From: Gigaspora rosea
Lineage: Eukaryota > Glomeromycota > Glomeromycetes > Diversisporales > Gigasporaceae
Assembly: GCA_003550325.1 (NCBI GenBank)
Contig: QKWP01000029.1
Coordinates: forward strand, 1-64,000
Direction: 5' to 3'
DNA: 64,000 nucleotides
The notes beneath the pieces are model-generated. The model was given only the letters and a program-made list of their open reading frames with translations, was not told where the DNA came from and ran no database searches. Of the stretch, positions 24,836 through 36,430 are shown piece by piece. A program made the translations under genes and the position numbers. How positions within the stretch are numbered: position 1 is the stretch's first letter; each line of letters starts with the position of its first letter.

Positions 24836-25152
24836 CCCCAGTATCGCCATCAAAAAATTCACCCTATGTGATCAGTACCAAAATTCTTCAAGTTTGTTTA
24901 TGTTAGGTTAGGGTTAGGTGAGTGCTCAGTTAGGGTTTGGGTTTAGGTTGTTATATAGTAAAATTGCTCAAGAAAAACTTTTTTTAGTTAAATAAAGTGG
25001 TTTCTTATGCAAACTTTTGAGATATAAGCTTTTTTTGACAAAAGAGACGTTTGTTTTGAATTTTCCTGATCATGTTACATTATACCAAATTATGATCTTT
25101 TATTGGCCAATTATCACGTGGGAGTGAATTTTTGATGGCGATACTGAGTGAA
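24836..25152. mobile_element. TIR/foldback element with telomere-like core
   Basis: CAGTATCGCCATCAAAAAAT near 24840 is reversed as ATTTTTGATGGCGATACTG near 25127-25146; the arms extend to a shared CACGTG/TATGTGATC region. The interior at 24903-24948 carries TTAGGTTAGGGTTAGG and TTAGGGTTTGGGTTTAGG. The hAT element starts at 25156, immediately beyond the right arm. Confidence 0.65.
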
Positions 25153-25294
25153 AAGTAGTGATGTTACCCGGTCAGGCTAACCTGTGTGGGTCATAAAACT
25201 CTACAGATTATGCGGGTCACGGGTCACAATTTGATCTAACCCAGGTTACAAATTGACTAACCTGGGTTTCAATTCAATATTATTATTAATAAAA

Positions 25295-25438
25295 GGTATT
25301 TTCAAATATACTTTTGCTTTTTTTTTTGCTTTTTTTTCAACAAAACCCGAGTTCAGCTTTTGTTGGTTATAATATAACCAACAAAAGCCGAACTCAGGTT
25401 TTGTTAAAAAAAAAAGCAAAAGTATATTTGAAAATACC
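25295..25438. repeat. 144-bp near-perfect palindrome inside the hAT element
   Basis: GGTATTTTCAAATATACTTT at 25295 to its reverse complement ending at 25438; the centre GGTTATAATATAACC is at about 25367-25381. Only a few mismatches around poly-T/poly-A runs. The short frame at 25314-25511 is a by-product. Confidence 0.85.
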
Positions 25439-25734
25439 TAATATTCTACGTAATGCAGTAATAGATAATACTGATATTATAGGCAGAGTGAACAACATTG
25501 AAACAATATAAAATTTCTAATTGCAACTATGATGGTACTGTGCTTATTTAAATAGATCATGGTTTTTACGGTTTTGACGAATTTTATTTTTAAATTTTTT
25601 AAATTTTGGTTGTACAACTCTGCATTTTGCACGTAATAATTACATAATTAATATAAAGTTTACTTTTGTTTTGCGCATAGTAATGTAATAATTACATCAA
25701 GGAATTCTGCATATAATAATATAAAAATTCTTTT

Positions 25735-26780
25735 GAATATCAGTCATCCGATTTGTCACACTATAGTTACATGTAAAATTTTTATATATAAAATTATTAA
25801 AAAAAACATATAAAATTACTATAAACTTTGAAGAAATGATGTTCTGAAGTCTACATATTAACCTAAAATTTAATTTTTCGGAAATATAGAACAAGGGGAG
25901 GAGAAAAAGGTAGTACAAAAATCGGATTAAAATTTGCAATGTAACTTCACCAAAAACAAATATTTTTCAATTTTAAGATGATGAGTATATGTATAATCAT
26001 GCTCTAAACAAGTTTACTTAGGCGATCAAAGTAGGTTACCTTGTAAGAAAAATGGGTTACCTATGTACTAAAGTCAAATTTTTTGAGTTTTAAATATAAA
26101 ACCCCCTTTTTTATCAAGATAACCTACTTTGGTCGCTTAAGCAAAGTTGTTCAGCATGCAATTTTACCCGTATTTAAAGTCAAAACGCGTTTTTTCGGCC
26201 ATTTACTAGGTGAAAAATGGTGTCGAAGTTAGAAAAAAAATTTTTTCTAAAAAAATTTTTTATCTAACTTCGACGCTATTTTTCACCTAGTAAATGGCCG
26301 AAAAAACGCGGTTTGATCCAAACACGAGTAAAATTGCATGCTGAACAACTTTGCTTAAGCGACCAAAGTAGGTTATCTTGATAAAAAAGGGGGTTTTATA
26401 TTTAAAACTCAAAAAATTTGAATTTAGTACATAGGTAACCCATTTTTCTTACAAGGTACCCTACTTTGGTCGCCTAAGTAAAGTTGTTCAGGGCATGATT
26501 TTACATATAATTATCATATTAAAATCGAAAAATATTTGTTTTTAGTGAAGTTACATTTTCGTTTTGTGCAATATCAGCAAAATTTTAATCCGATTTTTGT
26601 ACTACCTTTTTCTCCTCCCCTTGTTCTATATTTCCGAAAAATTAAATTTTAGGTTAATATGTAGACTTCAGAACATCATTTCTTCAAAGTTTATAGTAAT
26701 TTTATATGTTTTTTTTTTATAATTTTATATATAAAAAATTTACATATGACAAATCGAATAACTGAAATAAATATCAAGCT
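25735..26780. mobile_element. Giant foldback: arms of about 500 bp, centre near 26250
   Basis: Left-arm landmarks (AACAAGGGGAGGAGAAAAAG 25891, TACTTAGGCGATCAAAGTAG 26015, GCCATTTACTAGGTGAAAAA 26199) recur reversed on the right (CTTTTTCTCCTCCCCTTGTT near 26609, CTACTTTGGTCGCCTAAGTA near 26462, TTTTTCACCTAGTAAATGGC near 26279). The centre is an A/T run at about 26229-26261. The arms are mostly colinear with few differences. It lies inside the hAT element, so it either inserted later or is carried by it. No coding capacity; the frame at 25697-25939 is incidental. Confidence 0.9.
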
Positions 26781-26999
26781 AAAGTAATTATTGTGTTTTT
26801 TTGCTTCTCGATCAAGCCTCTCTAAAGTTTTGCCAGATGCATGAGAGAAATTTAGTAATTAGTTTTATAGTTGTCTAGTAGTTGGACAACTATGAAAAAT
26901 AAAAAGATCTTGATTTATTTAAAAACTCATATAAAATTAGTTCTTATTAGAACCAATCAATACACATAAAAAAAAAACTTAATATATGCCCGAAGACAC

Positions 27000-29060
27000 T
27001 TTTAAGAAAAAAAATTTATTCGAAAACATAAGAATCCAGCCAAATTTTTAGAGCTGCCTTGAGAAATAAAAGGGTTCCAGTGTACTGTAGACTAAGCCTT
27101 GTTCGTTTTTTTGTAATCGTAAGGCCTGTAGACGAAAACAAGCATTCTGATAAAACGGATATCGCCAGGATACACAAATTCTTGCAGACAAGCTTTGCAA
27201 GTGCTGGATACTCAGTCTTTCTTGATTCCCACTATTGAAGAATATTTGTTTGACGTGATACCTTTGCCAATAACAAATATGAATCAAATTTGCCTTCAGG
27301 ATTATTTTGCTGACCCGACAGCTCATCAGGATTAGTGATTTCTGTTAAAAAAGATATCTTCATCATTACAAATATTGTCACTAAAATCTATTTGATGTTC
27401 CATTTCCAACAAATCATTTACTTCATAAAAATTAGTTAATTCATGGTACTCATTACGTGATTCTGAAATGGTATAATGCTTTTTATCTTCTGTAAAGACT
27501 TGCATAACTTTCGTTCATGGATCAAAAAAAGTGGCAAGTCAAATTAATCTTGTTGGTGCTGGAAATCGGTTTTGAATTGATATATAAAGTTGTCTTCCAA
27601 ATTTTTGAACATCAATGTTATGTATTAATGTGCAATTAACTTTCATCTTAATATAGTTAATCATATACCATGCTTGCAAAAGAGTTGGGTACTGAGAACC
27701 AGACAACCATTTTGAAGCAACTTCATAAGGTTGCAACAATTCAACTAATTTGGTTACCTTTTCCCATTCACTAGATGATAGTTCTTTTTTCTCATAACTT
27801 CGTAATGCCATATTTTCATTGGACTCAGCCAAAAGCGATTTATACTTGTACATCACTAGTTTAAATGTAGCTAATCATTTTAACAAATAGAACATCGAGT
27901 TACACCTAGTTGACACATCATGAACTACGAAAAGAAGTCTATCCCACTCCTCCATTCTCATTTGAGCATCAAGAAGAAACTGCTTTTGCTTTGGACTACT
28001 ACTGAAATGGGATACAACGTCTTTGCATTTTTTGATTAAGCTTACGATTTTAATACATTCTCTTAGTGCATCATGTATAGCAAGTTGTAACATATAGCCA
28101 AAACAAAAAATTTTTGATATACTATGTCTTTGTTCTAATCTTTCTGGACAGAACTTAATATTCAACCCGTTATCAACTGTCCCACAGATAATCTTATTCT
28201 TAAGTTTAAGATTATAAAGAATTTTAATTATTTTGTTTGTAAGACATTCTGCGGTATGAGGATATGGAAAGCATGACATTTCTCTGACTATTTCTTTTAT
28301 TTGAATTGCTATTGATCCAATGAAATGTAAACCAATATACGGGTCGCCATTGTCAGAAGTCCACATATCAGTGGTAAACAATGCGTAGCTAATTTCATCA
28401 TCATCAAGCGCATACTCACGCATATTACTCAAAATTTTGTCTTCTGCATTAATAAGGATTTATTTTAATTGATTCTTACTAGGCATATTAATTTGGAGGT
28501 CTAGTTCTTCAATAATATTTTTAAATGATAACTCGTCAAGAACTGAAAATGGCTGAAGGTCGTTAACAATAAATGTTGCAATGTTATTATTGAGCTTTTT
28601 TTGTTTTGGATTGTTAAATGTATACTTTGTTGTCTTAAAAAATGCCTAAACTAATGTCATTAGTAATGGTTCTGCAGTTACATGAAATTCGCAACTGCCG
28701 TTATCTTTTGCTTCAATACTTAAACAATCACTTTCAATAATTTCTTTTGAAAGATGGTGTTTACCCCTTAGATGTCTCTACAAATTTGATGTAGATCTGT
28801 CCTTCCGATATTTTATTTGTCGACAACTTTTATGGCGACATGTTCAAAATTCTATATTATTAACTAGTACTATCGAATAAAAAGCTTTTACAGGGCTTTC
28901 TTCTGATTTTTCAGGTTTTTTTTGTTGCAAGTTACTAGGTAAAGATAGATTATTTGTTCAAGATAGTGTAGATGGTGCAGATGGTGTAGATAATCATAGC
29001 AAAACTTCACTTTCTACATCACTTATTTCTAAGTTAATATCGTCTTCATTTACATGCATT
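27000..29060 (-). pseudogene. hAT transposase, multiply broken
   Basis: Minus-strand pieces in order: MHVNEDDINLEISDVESEVL then stop; a BED-finger-like Cys/His segment (TCRHKSC ... RHLRGKHHL) near 28750-28850; FIVNDLQPFSVL; DMWTSDNGDPYIGLHFI at about 28350; CFGYMLQLAIHDAL at about 28090; a block ending in STRCNSMFYLLK; and a C-terminal dimerisation segment near 27080-27250 (ESRKTEYPALAKLVC, AISVLSECLFSSTG, LLFLKAAL). At least ten stops and some frame changes interrupt it. Intact relatives are about 600-700 residues and catalyse cut-and-paste transposition in the nucleus. This copy cannot encode an active enzyme. Confidence 0.85.
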
Positions 29061-29879
29061 TTGTCTCTAAATTAAATTTATTAATTTTTTTTTAATAATA
29101 AATACACAGTATAATAAATATTTTAATAAATAATAAACAGGTATTATATACTAACCATTCATACAGTAACACGTCTATATATATTCTTTAATATGTTCAG
29201 TTTAATTCTTAGCAAGGCAAGGCTTGAAGCAGTAATAAAAATGTTTACAATAGCAGGTATTTGAATGCAAATAGACTTGCACAAGTATTATTTATTTTTT
29301 TTTTCACAAAGCTCTCAGGCACTTAAAAGAACTGAGTAAACTGGCAGGAGTTAACCAGAACAAGAAAGCTGAGCAGTACACCAAGCAAAAAGGGTTATTA
29401 ATCTAGTTTTTATAATAAATCTAATGACAATATGTTGCTTAAATTAAAATTTAATAAAATTTAACAGTTGTAGAACTTTAAATGAGATACTTACTGCTTG
29501 GGAATCATTTAAACTATTTTATTCAGATTGAAATTAGAGTTGAGGCTAGGATTGTTAAAAACTATTATTTTGTTAAAGTAGATTTTAGATGGGTTTTTTT
29601 TATCATATACGATAATCAAATCATGTGAAAAGAGCTTGTGCTGATTGGCTAGAAGAATAAAAACCACGAAAAATAGATCTAATTGGCTAACTTGTATAAC
29701 CCGGGTTATGACCCAAGTTAGTACCTGACCCGACCCTTATTGATCCGGGTTGCTGTTTTTCGACCTGGATAACATCTCTAGTGGAAAGTCTACGGACACG
29801 TACAGGTCTCATGACATTTCATCTTATGGGCATGTACCGAAAAATGATTTTTTTGATTTAAAAAATTTAAAAAATGATC

Positions 29880-30345
29880 TGTTAAGGCTTTTGTACTAAG
29901 TTAATATCTTTTATTATTCTAATTAAGCTTGTTCTCCTGGTCTTTCCAGTGCTTGATGAGATTATTAAAATCTGATCTGTAGAACCAGAAATATGACCCT
30001 TTAAATTTGGGTAATGTTTTAAAAGATTATATAAAAACGTCGCATAAACTTCATATGCTATATTCTGGTTCTATTAACATCTCACTATTAAAACCAGAAA
30101 GACCATTAGGACGGTAAAGGATTAACCTATTAAAAATCTTAGTCAAAATTTTAAAAAAAGAAATAAAATAAGAAAAAAGTGGCCTGGAAGACTTTCGGAC
30201 TAAGTTAACCTCTTTTATCACTTTAAGTAAACTTATTCTCCTGGTCTTTTTAATACTAATTATAGTGATATTATTAAAATTGACTCAGTAGAGCCAGATA
30301 TAAAATATTATGAAATTTATGCGATGTTTTTATATAATCTTTAGA
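29880..30345. mobile_element. Foldback plus a direct partial copy
   Basis: GGTCTTTCCAGTGCTTGATG (29939) and its mirrored CATCTCACTATTAAAACCAG then AAAGACC (to 30106) form a foldback of about 170 bp. A second copy of its left part starts near 30187 (GACTTTCGGACTAAGTTAAC, then TTATTCTCCTGGTC) in the same orientation as 29890-29945. Confidence 0.6.
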
Positions 30346-30374
30346 ATGTCAAAGTATAATAAAAACTTATTAAT

Positions 30375-30668
30375 GAAATATCAACTAATTAACATGAAAG
30401 TTTTAGAGTAAATGCATTTTGATCTTCTAAACAATATTAATTATTGTATAATAATTGATTTACTTAGTATTATTTGACTTTTATATATAGCAACAATCAA
30501 TGATCGCATATAAAAATTTTTTAAAATAAATTATAAAAATTTTTATATATAATCACTGATCATTGCTATATATAAATATTAAATAATACTAAGCAAATTG
30601 ATTATTATACAATAATTAACATAGTTTAGAAGATCAAAATGCATTTACTTTTTGATATTTCATTGATA
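30375..30668. mobile_element. Foldback, about 290 bp
   Basis: AATGCATTTTGATCTTCTAA at 30410 pairs with TTAGAAGATCAAAATGCATT at about 30626; the inner arms ATTATTGTATAATAATTGAT and TATAGCAACAATCAATGATC also mirror. The centre is near 30525. A weaker third relative of one arm lies at 30780-30850. Confidence 0.75.
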
Positions 30669-31557
30669 AGTTTTTATTTTGCTTTTTGCAAAAAAAATTA
30701 CAAATTTTTTTGCTATATTCCTAGATATGTAAAATGAAAATAGTACTAATAAAATTTTTTATCTGATTTGTATAAAAATTTTAAGGTAAGTGTACTTTAT
30801 TCTTCTAAAAACTTTAATTAATGCATAAAGTTGATTTAACTAGTAAAATTATAATTTATCTATATAATAACTATCTATAAAATTTTTTAAAATTGTTAAA
30901 ATACCTCTATTAAATTACTTTTTTTATATCAATTATAATTTGTGCTTATATAGAGGTACCTTTAGGGAGCTTCCAAAAATTAGCTGATTGTTGTTTACTA
31001 TGGTCTATCCTACCCACTATACCTGATACCCAATTAGACAATTCATTTTACTAGTGATACAGGTCAATAAAAAAATCGCGGGCTGAGACTAATCCAAAAA
31101 AAACTCAGGCCGGTCGACCGGGCTGACCTTTTGCTGGTTTAATTTTTTCTGATCAGAATCAGTCAACATTTATCTATATTAAACGTGTAAAAAGCCATCA
31201 GGTAGTTTTTTTTATCGAATTCTAGTGATATTAAATAATTTAATTTTTATTCTTTAGAAAAATACCAGATGTTAGTATTTTATGTTGATTGATTGTCTAT
31301 GTCTCTGAACATTCTTATACTTAGATTATATTTGTTATTTGTAGTTTATCACCTAAATAAGCCAATTCTCTTATATTATTATAAATAACTAGCTGATTTT
31401 TATTTAATTCCTGGTCTGAAATATACTTTAGAAAATAATTGATTCTAACACTTTTCTTACCAACCGGCCCGGCCCACAAAGGTTCAGGCTGAGGGTCGAC
31501 CTGACTATCAATTCGGCTGTTGGGCCGGGGTCGACCTGTATTACTACATTTTACGAT

Positions 31558-31940
31558 TACTGTATTTACTCAAAATAACGCACACCTGTATATTATTTCA
31601 AGGGTATGCGCGTTATTTCGAGTATGCGCATAGGTGTTATTTTGGGATAAAGGTCTAATTTCTAAAAAATTGTGCGTTATATATGTGTGATGCATAAAAG
31701 ACCTATATTTCTTAATTTTATATATAGCCTTTTTGATCTAAGTCAGATTTTTTGACTAAAAAAAATTTTTATTTCTGCTTGTTATTTGAATCCATTATTT
31801 TTGCAGATTATTAATTTGGTATTTGGAGTATGCATTATATTGGGAAATACATGGGCATTATTTCGAAACCAACATGCTATTTTAAAAAAATGCAATTTTC
31901 GAAATAATGCCCATGTGTGTTATTTTGAGTAAATACAGTA
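31558..31940. mobile_element. 383-bp MITE with TACTGTATTTACTCAAAATA ends
   Basis: The left end TACTGTATTTACTCAAAATA then ACGCACACCTG is mirrored by CATGTGTGTTATTTTGAG and TAAATACAGTA at the right, a TIR of about 30 bp. Each end includes TA, consistent with a Tc1/mariner-like TA target. A second internal mirrored pair (GGGCATTATTTCG/CGAAATAATGCCC) lies at 31851-31906. No transposase. Confidence 0.75.
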
Positions 31941-31949
31941 TTAAAAAGT

Positions 31950-32140
31950 TAAATATAATATTTAATAATAAATAGTTTTGATCTACTGGACCAAATTTGA
32001 TAATTTAACTACCAAAAGATCCTCTCAATGAGAGTATTCTAACTAGTGCAAAATTATAAAAATCTAATCATAGGATCCTGTGATTAGAATAGATTTGTAT
32101 TACTATAAAAGTTTTATAATTTATTAAATAATTATAACAT
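31950..32140. repeat. A-type palindromic arm, left part
   Basis: GATCTACTGGACCAAATTTG then AACTACCAAAAGATCCTCTC and GGATCCTGTGATTAGAATAG. The same words recur in alternating orientation at 33189-33700, and more distantly at 19850-20150 and 23400-23560. The retroposon at 32141 splits this array. Confidence 0.65.
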
Positions 32141-33188
32141 AAGAGTGTTGTGACTTAGAGAAGTTGGTAAGTTGTTACCCTTCAAGTGGCAGGTCTAGAG
32201 TTCAAATTCCACTGGCAACACTTTGAAAAAATAGACCTGTGTTCTAGTAACTGTCTTTCATTGATTAGTTTGGTATATTACCTGTAGCATTGGTGCACTA
32301 TCTTGAATAGGAGCTTTCAGACACGGTTGTATATCATTACACAAACAAATCCAAGAAACTAGAGAAATAGAAACCCATTTGGCAAGTTCCAAGTAAGGAA
32401 GTAGTAAAGATCTTTAATGGTGCTACCAGAACTAAAGTATCAAAACCTGGAGCTGGAGAACTGAATGACAAGATCTTCAGAGGAGAGGGTCCACCAACTT
32501 GGCTACCAGAGTTGCACCAGAAGAAAGGAGCCTATATTCTGGAAGTAGGTACCAGAGGAAGAAAAACTATAAGGTACCTAATGCTGGGATAAATTGACTC
32601 TTTCGGGCTAACTAGATTGGAAGTTTGGAATGTATCAAGGAAGAACCGATCGAAAAGTGATAGTGGATACCAGGTTGGAGTAAACCTTACAAGAGCAGAA
32701 GTAGGTAATAGTAGTAGTTGCAGGGTATCCCCTGACTGCAAGTTGTTTATCTCAGTGAATGTATAAGTTACTGAAGTGTAGGTAATACCTGTGTGGGACA
32801 GGGATTGCTCTACCAAGTGTCCTGTGAGGATAAAGTAGTCCTAAGGGGATATTTGTCACAGCATCTGGGACTAACGTTAACTAACTAATGTATTGGAGAG
32901 ATGTACTGGTAATACAAGTAGAATTGGCAGAAAGAACAGAAACCAGAGAGTTTAAATAGGCAACCTCCTAGTTTAGTTGCAGGATGGCAGCTAGTGTAGA
33001 ATCTTCGGTCAGACTATTTTAATTAGACAACCAAAGTTGTACATGTGGCTAGTTGTATTCTCATCTTTGTAACAAATATCAGAGTACTTAAAGAGGCCCT
33101 TGATCCACAGACTTGAATAATAACTTATAACCCAACGCAGAAACTTTAACATAAAAGAAATAAATAAATAAAAAAATAATTATAACAT
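32126..33188 (+). mobile_element. SINE-like retroposon with 15-bp target duplication
   Basis: The insertion 32141-33173 is flanked by AAATAATTATAACAT on both sides (32126-32140 and 33174-33188), an exact 15-bp duplication. It begins with a tRNA-like head, runs about 1 kb of G+C-richer DNA and ends in an A-rich tail (AAAAGAAATAAATAAATAAA). This structure is that of target-primed reverse transcription. At about 1 kb it is long for a SINE; it may be a SINE fused to other RNA or a truncated LINE. The 94-codon minus frame inside (32532-32816) is not recognised. Confidence 0.8.
32144..32222 (+). ncRNA. tRNA-derived head of the retroposon
   Basis: AGTGTTG ... CAACACT pair as a 7-bp acceptor stem. 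ACTT/AAGT makes a D stem with an A-box-like TGACTTAGAGAAGTTGG. GTTAC-CCTTCAA-GTGGC makes an anticodon stem-loop, and GAGTTCAAATTCC is a B-box-like segment. The T stem is poor and position 33 is C, so it is a relic promoter rather than a working tRNA. The loop would give anticodon TTC, which is uncertain. Confidence 0.6.
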
Positions 33189-33710
33189 ATTTATAGTAAT
33201 ACAAATTAATTCTGATCCTAGGATCCTGTAATTCAATTTTACCAATTTTGAGCTTGCTATAATCCTTTAATTGAGAGGATTATTTTGGTAGTTAAATTGT
33301 CAAAATTGACCTAGTAGATCAGAAGTTATGAACAATTCAAAATTAATTTTTAATTGTTCATAACTTCTGATCTTCTGGGCCAATTTTGATGATTTAATAC
33401 CAAAATGATCCTCTTAATGAGAGGATTTAGCAAGCCCAAAATTATTAAAATCGAATTTTAGGATCCTAGGATCAGAATAAATTTGTATTACTATAAATCT
33501 GTTATAATTATTTAATAAATATAAAACTTTTATAGTAATACAAATTTATTCTAATTACAGGATCCTGTAATTAGATTTTTATAATTTTTGGCTTACTAGA
33601 CCTCTCATTAAGAGGATTGTTTTGATAGTTAAATCATCAAATTTGGTCTAGTCAATCAAAAGTTATTAATTATTAAATATTATTAATAAATCTATAATTT
33701 TGGTCAAAAA
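33189..33710. repeat. Palindromic array of A-type arms
   Basis: Alternating orientation copies of a roughly 170-bp arm: 33189-33345 (reverse), 33350-33530 (forward), 33535-33700 (reverse). Landmarks are GGATCCTAGGATCAGAATAA, CCTCTTAATGAGAGGATTTA and AACTTCTGATC. No coding. Confidence 0.75.
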
Positions 33711-33804
33711 TAATTTTGCAACTTTGGCTAGAATTATACCTAAAACTTCAGCTGACCCACCCACCTACCCAGAAATTAGCTAATTTCTGGAAGCTCCCTA
33801 AAAG

Positions 33805-34379
33805 TACACTATTCCAAACTTTCAAATTAAAATTAATAAGCCCTATAATCATTTTTATGAATAGAACAAGAAAAACTTATTGAAAATGCACTTCCTTGAT
33901 ATACCAAACTTTACAAATATTGGGAAAATAACTCTAACAATGCCCAAATTAATATATAGAATATATATTCCTAATAGAGCTATGAGTCAGTACCATCTCA
34001 CCAAAAAGTTATCTGAGAATAGTGAATTTCCTTGAGTCATTAAAGACAATATAAGAATATATTAGACTATATTATCTTTGCTATATAAATATATCTGATA
34101 TGAATGATTTAGTGAGGAACAGTATCATCTCTGAGAATCCAAGAAATAAAGCAGGCAAATTTTCTTTTTGAACAAGACAAATTCCTTAAAGTATTAGAAT
34201 TTGTCAATGAAATTTCTCAAAAATTGCTAGTATAGTTAATGACAAACTCAAATATACTTGGATCATTTAATAAAAAGCAGTGCAGATATACTTGCAAAAT
34301 ATTATGCCAATTTTATTAGGTCTTAAATATAAAAGATTCACTTACAAACTTAAATCGTCACCAGAAATCCAACTCAATG
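33805..34379. other. No gene seen
   Basis: A+T-rich, stops in all frames. Confidence 0.4.
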
Positions 34380-34500
34380 ATGAAGGCATTAAGCTAATAT
34401 AGTACAATACAATATATCAACAAATTTGAAATATTGCTTGCAGATTTAAATAAATCAAAAAAAAAAGAAAATTGTATATAATGCATTAGTATTGTGACTA
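34380..34500 (+). pseudogene. Tiny TPR relic
   Basis: GAAGGCATTAAGCTAATATA ... TTGAAATATTGCTTGCAGAT then TTAAATAAATCA matches the nucleotide pattern of one TPR unit in the intact genes (GCATTAAG... TATGAAGAATCACTTGCAGA TTTAAATAAATC) and of the relic at 51.3-52.5 kb. Frames are closed. Confidence 0.5.
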
Positions 34501-35744
34501 TCAGTTGGGAGAGCAATAATGGATATTAGTCCAATTTAGCTCTAATGATTCACTTGGTTTAAATTTATATCAATCATATACATATATAATGTCACAGAAA
34601 TTAATTTATTAGAGTCAGGGTTATCACTTAATTTAATTAATCTACGTGATTGATTTAAATAAGATGTATATGATATAATTAATTAAATATCAGGGGTAAT
34701 TTATTATAATAATATTAATAAAGAGTACAGTAATACAATGTGACAATAAAATAATAAAAAATAAAATAAACTGAAATCTAATTATTATTAAAACTATTTA
34801 ATCAAGTCATTCTAATCTAAATCATATTCTGAGACAAGTATGAATTAAAATCATAGTAGCACAAATACTTAGGCTTTAAATACTTTCTGAGTTATTAAGA
34901 AATACTGCGCTTTTAATTTCTTTTGTGATTTCTTGTGCTTACAATGCTGCTTGTGGGCCACGAGCATTAATGCTCCAAAATAAATAAAGCATCTCTATAT
35001 CATTCGTACAAGCCAAGATAACTATAGCTCATAGTGAGCCAACAACAAGAGCAAACAATTACTATTTTGGTCAACAATCCATGTACAACAATAACCGGCT
35101 TCTCTACCTAGTGCATACAAACAATTCCTGGAAATAAACATTATTTTTGCCACAACCTTGTTATTCTATATGGCTGGATCAATGGACCTTTCAGTATTAC
35201 CAAATTGTATATAAGTCACAGTTAAAATTTTTAACTGTGATAGTATTAAGTTAGCATGGGCTAGCACACGATAATAATTATAAACAATCATGTACAGGTT
35301 TAAATAATTATAAAAAAAATTGTTAACTTAAGTATTAAGCTAAGCACTATGCAACATATTGTGTAATGAAAAAGTTAAAGAATTGCTTACAGAATTAGAA
35401 TAATACATTAGTATTAAGTCAACAGGATGAAACTTATTGAATAATGAACAGATATTGTTATAGGGAGAAATGGATAATAATTGTTTTATATGATACAAAA
35501 GATAATAAGAAGACAGTTTACCAGAGATTTGACTTGATTTTCTTTAAGAAGAGCAAACCAACTTCCTTTTTATACTTTCTAAATATTAGAAAAACTGTAA
35601 AGCTTTAATAAACTAAAATCATATATTATTTTATCTCATCCGGCTTTAGCATGCCATGTGTATTAGGCTATATAGAGCCTGATATAACAAAATCAAAAAC
35701 TAATTCTCGTATATTGAGAATATGCTTAACTGGTATTATATTAT
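34501..35744. other. No gene seen; small hairpins
   Basis: A+T-rich. A perfect small hairpin TCACAGTTAAA-AATT-TTTAACTGTGA is near 35216-35241. No open frame of note. Confidence 0.45.
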
Positions 35745-35909
35745 TAAAAATTTTTGCACTCAAATCTCCCTTATAATTATTACCCTATTACTCTATTCCA
35801 GCACTATCACAATTCGATTAATCATCTATAAACCTTAAACTATCCCATAATGATATTCATTCATCCCTTTCTAAATTATGATACTTATATCTACTCTATG
35901 TTATTGCTT
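35745..35909. repeat. Dispersed repeat R, copy 1
   Basis: CCCTTTCTAAATTATGATAC then TTATATCTACTCTATGTTATTG here matches 37832-38000 along about 165 bp in the same orientation. It ends where the LTR-like repeat begins. Confidence 0.75.
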
Positions 35910-36430
35910 TGTATAGTAGTTGTATTAAGACATATCTTGGATATCCAATATCTCAAACATGCCCAATGATAATATTAAGTATTCCATGCCCAATTAAGAA
36001 GTATAGTCTATATGTTCTTCAAATTGCTTATGTTAATATCAGGCTTTCACGTATTGTCAACAATCTTCTAGCCTGAAAGAGTAATAATATGGGAATATTA
36101 AATAGTTATACTTCGACTGTAAGACTTAAATTAGGTAGAGACATGAAGAGAAAGTTTAATTAGTGCTAAGGGAATTAAAGATTAGTAATATTGGAAGGAA
36201 GTTAACCCAATGAATGTCTTGGAAGGGAGGAATTCTAAATAGACAACATATATAAAAGACCAATGCATTTGCCTTGTATGTAACTTAGAATTCGTTCTCA
36301 TCTTATGAATAAAGATCCAAGTGCAATTTATATATTGACCCTATATAATATTCTCATGTGATGTCCACTTCGTTTACTATCCCAATAGCCTTAACTGGCA
36401 GGACTGATATCTCCTAACTAGATAGTAACA
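35910..36430 (+). mobile_element. LTR-like repeat, copy 1
   Basis: About 520 bp that recurs at 40715-41656. It contains a TATATAAAAG box near 36249, an AATAAAG signal near 36308 and starts/ends compatible with TG...CA. Immediately downstream is TTTGATGCCAATTGTGGGAA, which has the look of a primer-binding site of some LTR retrotransposons (TTTGGCGCC-like). No target duplication found and no gag/pol frame nearby, so it may be a solo or eroded LTR. Confidence 0.6.

Larger units (their letters stand above)
25156..29780 (-). mobile_element. Complete but inactive hAT DNA transposon (4.6 kb)
   Basis: Left end TAGTGATGTTACCCGGTC (25156) and right end GACCTGGATAACATCTCTA (ending 29780) are imperfect terminal inverted repeats. 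The 8 bp outside them are GTGAAAAG (25148-25155) and GTGGAAAG (29781-29788), a 7/8 target duplication of the size typical of hAT elements. The transposase relic is on the minus strand in the right half. Subterminal GGGTTA/AACCCGGGTT words lie near both ends (25200-25270 and 29697-29760). A palindrome of about 1 kb and a 144-bp palindrome are embedded in the left part. Confidence 0.85.
30961..33804. mobile_element. Composite region framed by TTTAGGGAGCTTCC inverted ends
   Basis: TTTAGGGAGCTTCCAAAAAT at 30961 is mirrored by ATTTCTGGAAGCTCCCTAAA ending near 33804; both lead into AGCTAATT/AATTAGCT. A TAC on each side may be a short target duplication. The interior holds a MITE (31558-31940), an A-type palindromic array and a SINE-like insertion. 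Boundaries are tentative. Confidence 0.5.

Noticed and set aside
32144-32222. Functional tRNA gene
   Set aside because: The T stem is weak, position 33 is not T, and the element has target duplications and an A-rich tail; it is a SINE-type head.
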